Shown here one piece after another: positions 37,132 to 47,428 of a stretch of DNA of 54,837 nt. Source of the stretch: Scenedesmus sp. ARA3 (lineage: Eukaryota > Chlorophyta > Chlorophyceae > Sphaeropleales > Scenedesmaceae). Where the stretch lies: positions 1 through 54,837 of the forward strand of contig RWJK01001032.1 of the NCBI GenBank assembly GCA_004335835.1. The letters are read 5' to 3'. Both the position numbers and the translations under genes were made by a program. The stretch's first letter is position 1. Each line of letters starts with the position of its first letter. The notes beneath the pieces are model-generated. The model did not search any database and was not told where the DNA came from. It was given only the letters and a program-made list of their open reading frames with translations.

Positions 37132-38979
37132 TGTGCGGGGTTGTGAGCTCTGGCGCGTTGCAGCCGCATAGTAATGCGCCAGGAGCTTCATGCGCACCTG
37201 CAGCAGCAGGCTGCTTGCAAGGTCACGCACAGGAGCTAACAGCGGCTGCGGCGGCGCAGTGGCCCCGAGCTTGCTGCTGCTGCTGCTGCTGCTGGGCAGG
37301 CCCAAGCCAGCTGCTACTGGAGTGGTGCCAGTCAGCTGGCGGGTGGCAAAGCCAACAGCATATACCCTGCAGGCCGCCAGGCGCAGAACAACAGGGCATG
37401 TCCGGCAGGGGAAAAAGGGAGTGGCCCATCACACCCAAGTTGCAGGCGCTGATAGTTCATGGTGAGCCATATGCATGTGTCAACGCGTTCACAAGGGTGG
37501 CGGAGTGTCATGTACTGCAGTGTGACAGCATGCAACCAAAATCGGCAGTGCCACTGCTGGCTTTCATGCATTTCAAACTTGCTTACAAACAAAAAGGAAA
37601 CAAAGCGAGGTTGGCACAACAGGCAACAGACGGTACACGCTAGCATGCAAGACTGTGTTGGTTTTCACATCAACAATGCTCAACAGCCTGAATTGCTCAT
37701 GTCACGATGCGGACAACCATGGAGCCGAACTGGACCAGCTACGCTGCAGCATACTCACTTTGCGTCGGGATCCAGGTACAGTGCATCGATACCTGCTGCT
37801 GCTGCTGCTGCTGCTGCGGCTGACGCATGGAAGCTCCCGCGCTGCTTGCTTGCTGCTGCATATCGCCGCAGCCCGATGTGCCAGTTCACATGCCACATCG
37901 TCAACTGTGCTTTTTGATGCTGAAACATGTCCAGCACTGGGCGGCTGAGCAGCTGCCCTGCCAGTGCCTTCCCCACTGCTGCGGGGAAGCTGGAGGGGCA
38001 CAGCAAGGCGGTCTCAGGCCGCGGCAGCAGCTGCGCGTGCAGCGGCGACAGCGCCAGCAGCAGCTGCNNNNNNNNNNNNNNNNNNNNNNNNNNNNNNNNN
38101 NNNNNNNNNNNNNNNNNGGTCTCAGGCCGCGGCAGCAGCTGCGCGTGCAGCGGCGACAGCGCCAGCAGCAGCTGCTGCGCAATCAGTGTTGAGGCAGAGC
38201 GATGTGTCTGCACCAGCAGTTCACATACACAAGTAGTTAGTGGTTGAAATGGTTGATCAAGCAGCAATCCAACCACTGGATCTGGGATGCGGTCGTCAGA
38301 GCTGCAGCTGCGCGGTGGTCAACCCAAGTTTGACCAATGTAACAATGTAACAAGGTTCAAAGTCTGCATGACAGCCGGTGCCGCTCACCTGCAGGAAGCC
38401 CTCATTCAGTGCCCTGGCGTACTGCTCCAGCCGCTGCGCGCGCTGCATGTTGTGAGTCTGTGATATCAAGGAAGGCAGCGAGAGCTGCTGCTCGAGCACG
38501 CTGCCGGATGGGCTGCTCCACAAGCTGTGTAGCAAGCTTCGAAGCACCCAGGCCCAAACCCTGGACACATGACAAGCAACATACAACAGGGTTGCAGCAA
38601 ACACGGCAGTGCAAGGCTGTCTGTGTGTGTCACGAATCTGACCGCCAGCGTTTGAGGAGCATCGGGCAGTGAAAATGCAAATACAAACACACTCGGGTAC
38701 ACATCGAGAACAAAGCAAAGCTACATGGCAATGCGCACGATGCGAACAGCTGCAGCAGAGGAGCAGCAAATCACCTGTCAACAAGCAGGCGCAGGCGATC
38801 CAAGCACTCAAGCCGCTCACTTGGTTGCACTGCAGTGCGGGCACGCCGCCAGGTACTGTGCATAAAACTCCTGGCTGGCTGGTGACAGCTTGCCCAGCAG
38901 CTGCCACAGCAGCCGCCGCCACATGAAGGGGTCGGTGTGGGGGACTGGCTCCGACCCCTGCTGCTGCTGCTGCTGCTGG

Positions 38980-39023
<44 letters not shown>

Positions 39024-40710
39024 GAGCTCGCTTTGGCACAGCGGGCAGTTAGCATGGAAGTCATGACATCCATTCCTCCATGCCCCTTCCGCTCCACTGC
39101 CACCCCAACTGCTGCTGCTGTTGCTGCTGCTGTTGTCCTGGAAACCAGACCCAGAAGCAGCCATTCCTGCTGCTGCTGTTGCTGCTGCTGGTGGTGGTGG
39201 TGGTGGTCTGGCTGCTACAGCGGCTGCTGGCTTCCCCTTGCACCCTTCTGCAGCAAGTGCTCTCCGCTCTGGGCTGTTCCACCACTGCCATGCCTGCTGC
39301 GTCTGCTGCTGGTGCTGCTGTAGCCAAGCTCGGTGCCACAGGAAAAGAGGAGCCAGCTGCTGGCCTATGCAGGCCCCTAGCAGCCTGTGGCAGCATCAAG
39401 CAGTACCAAAAACATGAAGATGGATGTAGTTGGATTCATTGTTTGTAGCCAGGCCTGATGCCAGAGGAACAGAGGAGCCAGCTGCTGGCCTATGCAGGCT
39501 CCCAGCTGCCTGCAATGTTTGCCAGCAGCGCATAGCAACATGAGTAAAAGTTGTGTGACTTGCTTGTTGATGCTGGCACCAGGCAATGCTGTGAGGTTCC
39601 TCGTCGCCACACACGTCCCCTTCCTTAACTGAAATGTTGTGACGTGTTGTGAACACACCACGCGTAGCTCATTCATTCAATCAATCATTCATGCTGTGAG
39701 GTGCTGAAGCTGGAGGGGACCGCTGCCTCCAAACTACAGGCCGCCTGCGACTGAGACCGGTGGAGTCAGCACCACAAGCATTGCCTGTTGAGCGCATGCA
39801 CTGTTGGAGACACATTGCATGATCTCATGAGATTGAACTATATGACATCACACAGTTGACCAGGCGTGCTGCCCTAGATACTGCCAACAGCATGCGTGGC
39901 AAACCTCGGACAGCTGTTCACGCAACATGTTGCCTTCCCCCTGAGCAGAGCACCTTTGCAGAACACACACGAGACACACAAGAGCACCACAGCAGCAAAC
40001 ACGCAAACACTCCAGTGACACAGCACAAGCCATCCTCCCAAACCAATCGCCGCACCTGACAGCGTCACGGCCCTGCTCCACAAGCTGCTTGGTGACCTTT
40101 TTGCTGCTGCTGCTGCTGCCGCCGCCATCGCCGGCTGCTGCTCCGCTCCAAAGGCTGCTGCTCCCGACACCAGCAGCCGCTGCTGCAGCTGCTGCTGCTG
40201 CTCCCTGCCAGTCCCAGCACTCATCATCATCTTCTGCATACAGTTCATCCTCACACTGCTGCTGCAGCTCCCGCAGTTTGAGCACCCTGCTGCTGGCCCC
40301 GTCTGCCTCATCCACCTTTCGAAACAGCGCCTTGCGGAAAGCGCGTTCCTGCTGTTCCTTTTTGGCAAACCTCTCGGCCAGGACCGCGGGATCGAAGTCA
40401 AACATCTCTCGAAAGCTGTGCAGTCGCAGGTTGGCGAGCATGCGGACTGCAAACCCGCTCGCGTGCACGAACTCCGACGCCAAGGAGAAAGGGAAATAGC
40501 TCAGGCCCAGCTCCCGCTGCACCTCGACCTGTACACCCCTCACTAGCACGACTTCATCCGGGTCGCTGACCGGCAACGTCTTCGAGTGCAGGATGTCCAG
40601 CAGGATGCTTTGTACAGCGCTGCTGTCCCCACTGCAGGCAGCACACATCAGCTTGTCCACCTCCTGCGTGGCTTCCTGCCATGCACAGCTGCCCAGTAGC
40701 GCCTGCCACG

Positions 40711-40748
<38 letters not shown>

Positions 40749-40823
40749 AGCGCCTGATGCTGCTGCTGCTGCTGCCCGCTGATGCTGATGGCCGCGGCCT
40801 GGCAGCCAGAGATGAGGCCTTGT

Positions 40824-40862
<39 letters not shown>

Positions 40863-41282
40863 CAGCCGTCTGCGAGCTGCATTGGCGCCCACAGCCCCGC
40901 CCCGGCTGGCTCTTTCAAACCTGCCAGCCCCCCAGCCAGGGGCCCGCCAGCAGAAAAGAAGGCACAGGGAGCCAGCGGCTGCACCCATCCGCCACTGCTG
41001 CTGCTGCTGCTGCTGCATTCAGCAGACAGTTGTGCTGCTGCTGGTGAATCATTGGCAGCTCTAAATCGCCTCATAGTGTGCAGCAACGCCACCACATGCT
41101 GCAGCACACTGTGCAGCAGCTGATCATTGGCTGCAGCGCCTAAGCCTGCATGCTCGCTGCTGCTGCTCTCTGCGCTCAGCCGCGTTGACAGCAACTGTTG
41201 CAGCGCACCTTTCACATGCTGCAGCTGCTGGCATAGCATCAGCACTTGCAAAGGGACGGCCTGGTGCCAAGCTGCTGTTGCT

Positions 41283-41325
<43 letters not shown>

Positions 41326-42172
41326 TTGCTTGACCCGCTTCCAGAGCCTCCTGCACGAACTGCAGGACAAGGCAGCTGGCCAATTGCAGGATCGAGGCCG
41401 CTGCCACATTGACAAGCTTATCCTCTTCTTTTGGCTGTTCTGAACTGCTGCTGCTGCTGCTGCCACTGCTGCTGCTGCTGCTGCTGCTGCCATTGCTGCT
41501 GCTGCTGCTGCTGCTACAGTCATCGTGCTCATCTTCATCACTGGACACAATCACCTGCAGCTGCTGCCGCTCCCTGCCAGGCCCGTTGCTCCTGCTGCTG
41601 CTACCCTTCTCTGCTGTTGAAAGCAACTGCATCAGCTCCTGCTCTGCTGGTCCTGCTGCTGCTGCTGCTGCTGGCCCTGCTGCTGCTGCTGCTGCTGCTG
41701 CAGTGCCTGCAGCTGCTTGTGTTGCCTTACTCTGCTGCTGCTCGTCTAGCAGCTTCAACAAGGTGGTGACAGCATCGAATATCTTGCCATCGGCGGTGAC
41801 GCCGCCGCCGCTGCTGCTGCTGCTGCTGCTGCCAGGCTGTCCGGCAGTGCGTGCACGCGCCTCTGCACACATGTCTGCCACATTCGCCCAATGGTCAGGC
41901 AGCAGCTGCAGCAGCAGATGCTGATGCAGCATTGGCAGCTGCGCTACAGCAAACGGAAGGCCGCCTGCACCATGCAGCAGCTGCTGCTGCCGCTCCAGTT
42001 GACTGGTCGTCTGGTCGTCCTGCTGCTGCTGCGGCGGCGGCGGCTGCTCTCTCAGTGGTGCATTCATTTCGCACAAGAACTGCAGCAGCTGATGTGGTGG
42101 TAGCTGCATGGCTAGATCCATGTGAGGTGCTAAGTCCCAGGCTGGGACTTCAGCCGGCGTTGGTAGCGGCAC

Positions 42173-42210
<38 letters not shown>

Positions 42211-43203
42211 GCTGGCTGGCAGTCCCTGCCCACAGCTGCTGCACAGCCAAGGGTATGTTGACTGGAGGGCAGCCGTCAGCGTTTTCATCCCCATCCAGCT
42301 CAGCGTCGACGTGCCTCCAGGCCTCAACCACAAACATCTGCAGCGCTGCTGCGTGCTCGGGCGTGTCTGGCGGTGGTGACTGCCTGCAGGGAGGCGCAGC
42401 ACAGAGGCAAGCCAAGGCAAAGTGCGTGTGAGATGACAGACAAGAAACATACACAGCATTGATATGTACACTGGGGCTGGTATATGGCATGGCATGCGCC
42501 AGACATGCAGGTCAGGGGGCATGCCCTTTCTGTTGCCGTTCCATTGGGGCGCGGGACCGATGGCAACATACCCACAAACACACACACGCGTGAACATAGC
42601 CTGCAGCACACCACAACCATATAAGTTACATCACATGCACATTACACCGGGCACACCCTCCCATATAACGAAAGCTATGGCTTGATGGGTAACATGATGA
42701 TGATTGCAGGGGGCATGTCCTGCAAGCGTCACCCGTTTCCTGCAAGGCAGTTACACCCCAGGCCCACCCCAGCCAGCCAGCCGCCGCTCACCCGGGGCAC
42801 AGCATGCCCACCGCCACCTCAGCAGCCAGGCACAGCCGCAGCCCGGGAGCCACATGGGCCAGCAGCGACGCGTTCTTGTCTTGCTGGATCATCCTATAGT
42901 ACCCAACGGACTCCTCGACACTCGTCAGCGCCTCTTGCAGCGGTTGCTCAGAGTCCAACAGCAGGCTGCCTTCCGCCTCCTCCTGCTGCTGCTGTTGCTG
43001 CTGCTTCTTATGCTGCTCTCGGCGCTCATGCCGTGCTTTGTCTGCAATCGCATCCGAGCCAACGAGCAGGTGCTGGCTGCCGCCTGCTGCTGCGTGTGCT
43101 GCGTCCAGGCAGGTGTGGCTGATGATCTGGCGCAGCTCGGGCAGCTGCTTCAGGCGGGACATGCTGTGCGGGCTGCAGGCCAGGGACTCAGCCTCGCGCC
43201 ACT

Positions 43204-43235
<32 letters not shown>

Positions 43236-43467
43236 GTCAGGGGGCGGCAGTACAGGTGCAGCCAGCGGCTCAGCCCCACACCACGCCAGCATAACAGTAG
43301 CACGCCAATTCATAACGCCACTGCCACAGCTGCTGCTGCTGCCTCCGCTTTTGCAAACACCGCCTGCCGCTGCCACCACAATATCAACAGGGATGCTACA
43401 CATGCTCCCTGTCGTGCACCAGCTCCGATGCCTGCATGGACTTCAGCCACCGCTGCTGCTGATGCTG

Positions 43468-43510
<43 letters not shown>

Positions 43511-43645
43511 GGTTGCTGCGCAAGCAACACGCACCGTCTCAGATGCCTGCATGGACCTCAGGCGCTCATCAGACAGCCCCATCTCCCTCTTGAGGAGAGA
43601 CACACAACGCATGCAGACAGAATGATAACTAGCAAGCTGCTGCCG

Positions 43646-43676
<31 letters not shown>

Positions 43677-44641
43677 GGTTGCTGCTGCACCGCCTCACGC
43701 ACCATCTCAGATGCCTGCATGGACCTCAGGCGCTCATCAGACAGCCCCATCTTCCTCTTGAGGAGAGACACACAACGCATGCAGACAGAATGATAATTAG
43801 CAAGCTGCTGTTGCTTCTGCTGCTGCTGCTGCTGCTGCGGTTGCTGCTGCACCGCCCCACGCACCATCTCAGAAGCCTGCATGGACCTCAGGCGCTCCTC
43901 AGACAGCCCCATCTCCTTCTCACGCACTCCTGCAAGCCTGGCCAGGTCGCCTTGCTCCAGCAGCAGAGCGTACTCGTACACTAGGCCTGCAGATGCAGCA
44001 CACAGCATGAAGCCGCGGCAGTAGCCAACGGAGTCGAGGACAGCTGAGAGGTGTGCCGGTCGGATTTTTATTTTAATATTGTGAGTGCAGCAACAGATGT
44101 GCCCTCTGTAGCTGTGTTCGGCTGAGACCATGCTGTAGCATCCAGCAAGCGCTGGGATGTGCTGCTGCCCGCTTCCAAAGCAATACATTACATTACACGC
44201 GTTGAAATCCTTGCATCCGTAGTACAATACTCTATCCAATTGAGCTATTAGCGCAAAACACCATGTTTCTTCTGATGAAGAATCGTCTTCAGCCGCCACG
44301 CACAAGCAGAGCAGCAGCAGCAGCAGGAGCAGATGATGATGTAATATCGTTGGCATTGCATTGCTGCTGCTGAGGCCGCACTCACCCCTGCGCGGTGTGT
44401 CCATCAGTCGCTCCTGGTTTGTAGCTTTCAAGTGGCTGATCAGCACTGCTTCGGCTTCCCGCTCAAACGCGTCCCTGCCCTCCTTGCCATGCCTATCCTT
44501 GGCTCCCTTGGCAGGCCTGCCTCTGCTGCTGCTGCCGCTGAAGTCGAGCTGCTGCTGCCCGCCGTCAGTATCCACTTTTCGCAGCTGCGTGAAGGTGCGC
44601 GCTACTCTTGCGAGTCTGTTGTCGTCGTCAAGTGCTGCCAT
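34670..44641 (-). CDS. MYND-type zinc finger giant protein, tandem paralogue 3 (contains assembly gap)
   Basis: Exons: 44641-44386, 43986-43865, 43201-42792, 42383-40056, 39384-38821, 38560-38389, 38207-37759 (with 50 N), 37366-36772, 36334-36185, 35716-35606, 35219-35059, then a tail I cannot fix. One open frame with usable acceptors runs to a stop at 34670, giving a Cys-rich end. ATG at 44641 opens M-A-A-L-D-D-D. All shared blocks are present: W-R-E-A-E, F-F-S-A-G-G-P-L-A-G-G-L, C-P-L-C...C-P-H-C around poly-Gln, W-H-I-G-L-R-R-Y, R-Q-L-T-G, MYND (C-N-C-C; C-P-H-C; Y-C-G-D-A-C; H; C). Exon 37759-38207 keeps frame only if one of the two 58-bp copies around the gap is removed (341 nt, phase 2, as in the paralogues). 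Confidence 0.8.
36733..36769. repeat. (CACAGC)n hexanucleotide at a 5' splice site
   Basis: Six units of AGCCAC on the + strand directly follow the donor of exon 36772-37366, so the intron begins GTGCGGCTGTGGCTGTGG on the coding strand. Confidence 0.9.
37041..37127. repeat. 29-unit triplet tract encoding poly-Ser in paralogue 3
   Basis: It reads as AGC (Ser) codons in exon 36772-37366 on the minus strand. It is one of the two longest pure tracts inside the window. The homologous exon in paralogue 1 has only a short Ser run. Confidence 0.92.
38068..38117. other. assembly gap of 50 N flanked by an identical 58-bp repeat
   Basis: 38010-38067 and 38118-38175 are identical (GGTCTCAGGCCGCGGCAGC to the final CAGCTGC). 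The gap sits inside the W-H-I-G-L-R-R-Y exon of paralogue 3. The sister genes have this segment once, so the second copy is most likely an unmerged contig overlap. Confidence 0.93.
38958..39022. repeat. poly-Gln tract (one interruption) in paralogue 3
   Basis: CAG codons on the minus strand between C-P-L-C and C-P-H-C, interrupted by one CAC (His). Confidence 0.9.
39446..39509 (-). repeat. acceptor-side echo of exon 38821-39384
   Basis: CAG acceptor, then Q-L-G-A-C-I-G-Q-Q-L-A-P-L-F-L-W-H-Q-A-W, against the true L-L-G-A-C-I-G-Q-Q-L-A-P-L-F-L-W-H-R-A-W. It is in the same phase and still open, hence a plausible competing acceptor. Confidence 0.88.
43405..43812 (-). repeat. ~165-bp donor-side repeats after exon 43865-43986
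   Basis: Two long units and one short unit repeat M-G-L-S-D-E-R-L-R-S-M-Q-A-S-E-M and its GTGCGT-like donor. Each unit also contains a coding-strand CAG tract and a shared spacer with CATTCTGTCTGCATGCGTTG. The long units remain open in one frame. Confidence 0.9.
44205..44254 (-). ncRNA. truncated tRNA-Arg(ACG)-like fragment
   Basis: The minus strand reads GCGCTAATAGCTC...GGATAGAGT. That gives a 7-nt acceptor 5' strand, a GCTC/GAGT-type D arm, and a TTGTA/TGCAA anticodon stem around loop CTACGGA (anticodon ACG). The T arm and acceptor 3' strand are absent. It sits in the first intron of paralogue 3. The AT-rich style suggests an organellar origin (inference). It is unlikely to be a working tRNA as it stands. 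Confidence 0.6.
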
Positions 44642-45155
44642 GGCTGCTGCTGTGCGCTGCACTGGCCTGTAGCAACTGCTGCTGGCGTGCTGTCTATCGA
44701 ATCAGCCGTCAGAGCCAGACAGAAGGAGCTGGACGTTGTCTCATTTACCATTCAGGCAGCAGCTACATAGCTGAGAACGCAACGCTGTTGCAGCTGCTAC
44801 TGCTGCTGCTGCTGCTGCCGCTGGTGCTGTGGCATCGTCATGCCGAAGGCAATCCAGTTACTTCCAGACGCGTTGCAATAACGTGGTTTTAAAATCTTAG
44901 CGAGCTCTCACACAGCAGCATCACGTACGCAGCCTTCGCAGTTGCCCAGCGACAGTGCCAGCACGCAATACGTCTGCGGGCAAACTGAATCCCTATATTT
45001 CATCATTCAAAGGAGAGTGCATTAACAAAGACTTGACGGCATCGTCACTACGACTAGGGCTTGTTATGTGGCAGTTACAGGCACAGCAGTGCTGAGCACA
45101 TAACAAGTCCGCAAGTACTGTGCGCTCCGCACAGCACCTCGGCCACACGCCAGCT
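44642..45155. other. short intergenic region between paralogues 3 and 4
   Basis: About 500 bp holding the 5' region of paralogue 3 and the 3' UTR of paralogue 4. No other gene is visible. Confidence 0.5.
45075..45079 (-). terminator. candidate TGTAA poly(A) signal for paralogue 4
   Basis: Minus-strand TGTAA about 77 nt past the inferred stop at 45156-45158, which is a typical short chlorophyte 3' UTR distance. Confidence 0.4.
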
Positions 45156-45213
45156 TCAAAGCCCGTATCTTGAGAGTCTCTTTTGTCTCTGCAGGTCGGT
45201 GAGCGCGCTCCTG

Positions 45214-45253
<40 letters not shown>

Positions 45254-46393
45254 TGTGTGGGCAGGCAGGATACAGATGAGATGAGACTTGAGATACTCAG
45301 GGCAGTGCCTCCTCACAGCTGTGTCTGGCTCTGCAAAATGCACCTCGAGCGGATGCCCAGCACACCCTTCCTCATTGACGCAATCATCATCCCCTGTCAC
45401 AGGCACAGGTATGCGCACCGGCTGCTGTACCTCTCATAACATGCACGTACCAACTCAAACCTGACTGCTCTGATTCAGACAGCCATGAAGTTCAACTTAA
45501 AATCTCTGACTCAATTCACCCTAAAACAAATCAGTTCACTCACCCAACTCGCTGCACGAACACCTGCTGCGGCAGAATGCCCTCTTCGCAGGACAGCAAG
45601 CCACAGCAAGGCACCCCAAGGGAACCAGCAGCAGGCTGCTGCAGCTGCAGCACTTGTGTAACCAGAGGAAACGGCCCCTGCTGCAGCAGTTCTCCAGAGC
45701 CTGTGGCGTAGCTGACTGGAGCAGCGTAGCGCTGCAGGCGGTCAACAAACATAACATGTTATGTTTGACCGGGTCAAATTTTGCGCATGCGGTTGCGAGG
45801 TGCGGTGATAGATTGATTTGTGCAGGGAGGCAAGTCATCAGTGAGCATGTGTTTGACCGGTCAAAGCAATAGACAACCTTCAGAGGATGCCAGGGCAGAG
45901 AAATGGTACACAGAAGTGGCAGAAAGGGGCGGAGTTGCAACCTCCGCACGACAGGCGGTTGCTGGCTTGCAGGAGACATGTGAATGGTGGCTGGTGGGGG
46001 CAGCTGCACAACATTCAGGCAACTTGCCATGCCATGCTTTATTGACCGCTGCAGGTCGCAGCACTGCAGCATTGTGCAGGGCAAGGGAAGGCGTGTATGC
46101 CCAAACAACTTATGGCTTCATATGCAGCAGCACTACATGCCTCATGTACCGTACGCATGTACATGAACTTTGAATCTGGAATGGCTTGATCGCGGCAGCG
46201 GCACACACACGTGTCGCGCAAGTGCAGTTCTCACCTTCTGTGCTGCCTGCAGCTTGCTGCACAGCTGCTGGTGCACCCCATTGGCCAGCTGCAGGCAGCC
46301 CTCACTGCAGTAGACGGTACACTGGCAGCCTGCACACACCACCACCTGCAGCGGGATGCAATGTGGCAGCAGCAGCAGCAGCAGCAGCAGCAG

Positions 46394-46433
<40 letters not shown>

Positions 46434-47397
46434 GGCAGCAGTGGCAGCAGCAGCAGCAGCAGCAGCAGCAGTGGCAGCAGTGGCAGCAGTGGCAGACTCA
46501 GAGTCAGCCCTCACTGCAGTGGCCAGTGCGAACACAGCCGGCACACACCACGACCTGCGACAGGATGATGCAAACATTGAGGAGCGGCCAATAAGCAGCA
46601 GCAGCGGCACAAAGGGCGGCAGCTGGTGCTGCAAACTGCAACATGGGCGGCTCGGTGTCCAGTTCTTGCTGCAGTTTTACACACACCACAGGCTTGTAGC
46701 AAAGCACAGAACACTCTGGCAACCTTGCCCTTGCCAGGCACTGCTGACAAGTTTCGTTCTACCATTTTCAGCAGCAGCACACAACACTTTAGCAATATAT
46801 ATTGCAACAACCGCCATCCAGAATACCGCCCACCACACACACTCTTCTTCATGCTTAACCCCTGGAGCTCAGGCAAATAACATGTTATTGTTGTTATTAT
46901 TGTTATATATTGCTCACCGGCGCTGCGCCAGCCACTCTGTTGCCGCAGTGGTCACAGAAACTGTCCAGCCCCAGCAGCAGCTGCTGCCGCTGCCACCACA
47001 GGCCAGGAGCAACAGCCGCATCCAGCGGCAGCGGCGGCTGCAGCGCTGCTGCTGCCACATCACTCAGGCTTACTTCTTCAGGCTCCCCTGCTGCTGCTGC
47101 TGCTGATGGATCCTGCTGCTGTTTCTCCATGCTTGCTTCCTCAGCAGCAGCAGCAGCAGCAGAATCCAGCGCACTGCTGTCATCCCTGTCATATGACAAG
47201 TAACGTAACGCCGAAGCCTCCATCGGCACTGCAGCCGCCGCCAGCTCAGCATCTCGTCGCTGCACAGCAGCAGGTGCCAGCACGTCTCTCGGCCAAGCAG
47301 CAGCATACTGCAGCTTCAAGCTATCCTCAAGGCTGAAATGCAGCACATAGTCAAGAGGCTGGTCTGCCTGCTGACTTGCAGCCTGCGCAGCATCATA

Positions 47398-47428
<31 letters not shown>

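Noticed and set aside
42500..42680. Segment similar to 11940-12010 (WSGNRRGH/HWGAG-like), considered as a shared gene
   Set aside because: It is a short intronic repeat shared by two paralogues (ATGATGATG, CCATTGGGGCG segments); no conserved frame or splice context.
44205..44254. Calling a functional tRNA gene
   Set aside because: The T arm and acceptor 3' strand cannot be found downstream, and no nuclear-type intron at position 37/38 explains the gap.
46186..47106. Plus-strand open frame of about 300 codons, Gln/Ala-rich
   Set aside because: It is antisense to the MYND exons of paralogue 4 and owes its length to stop-free CAG tracts and low-complexity sequence.
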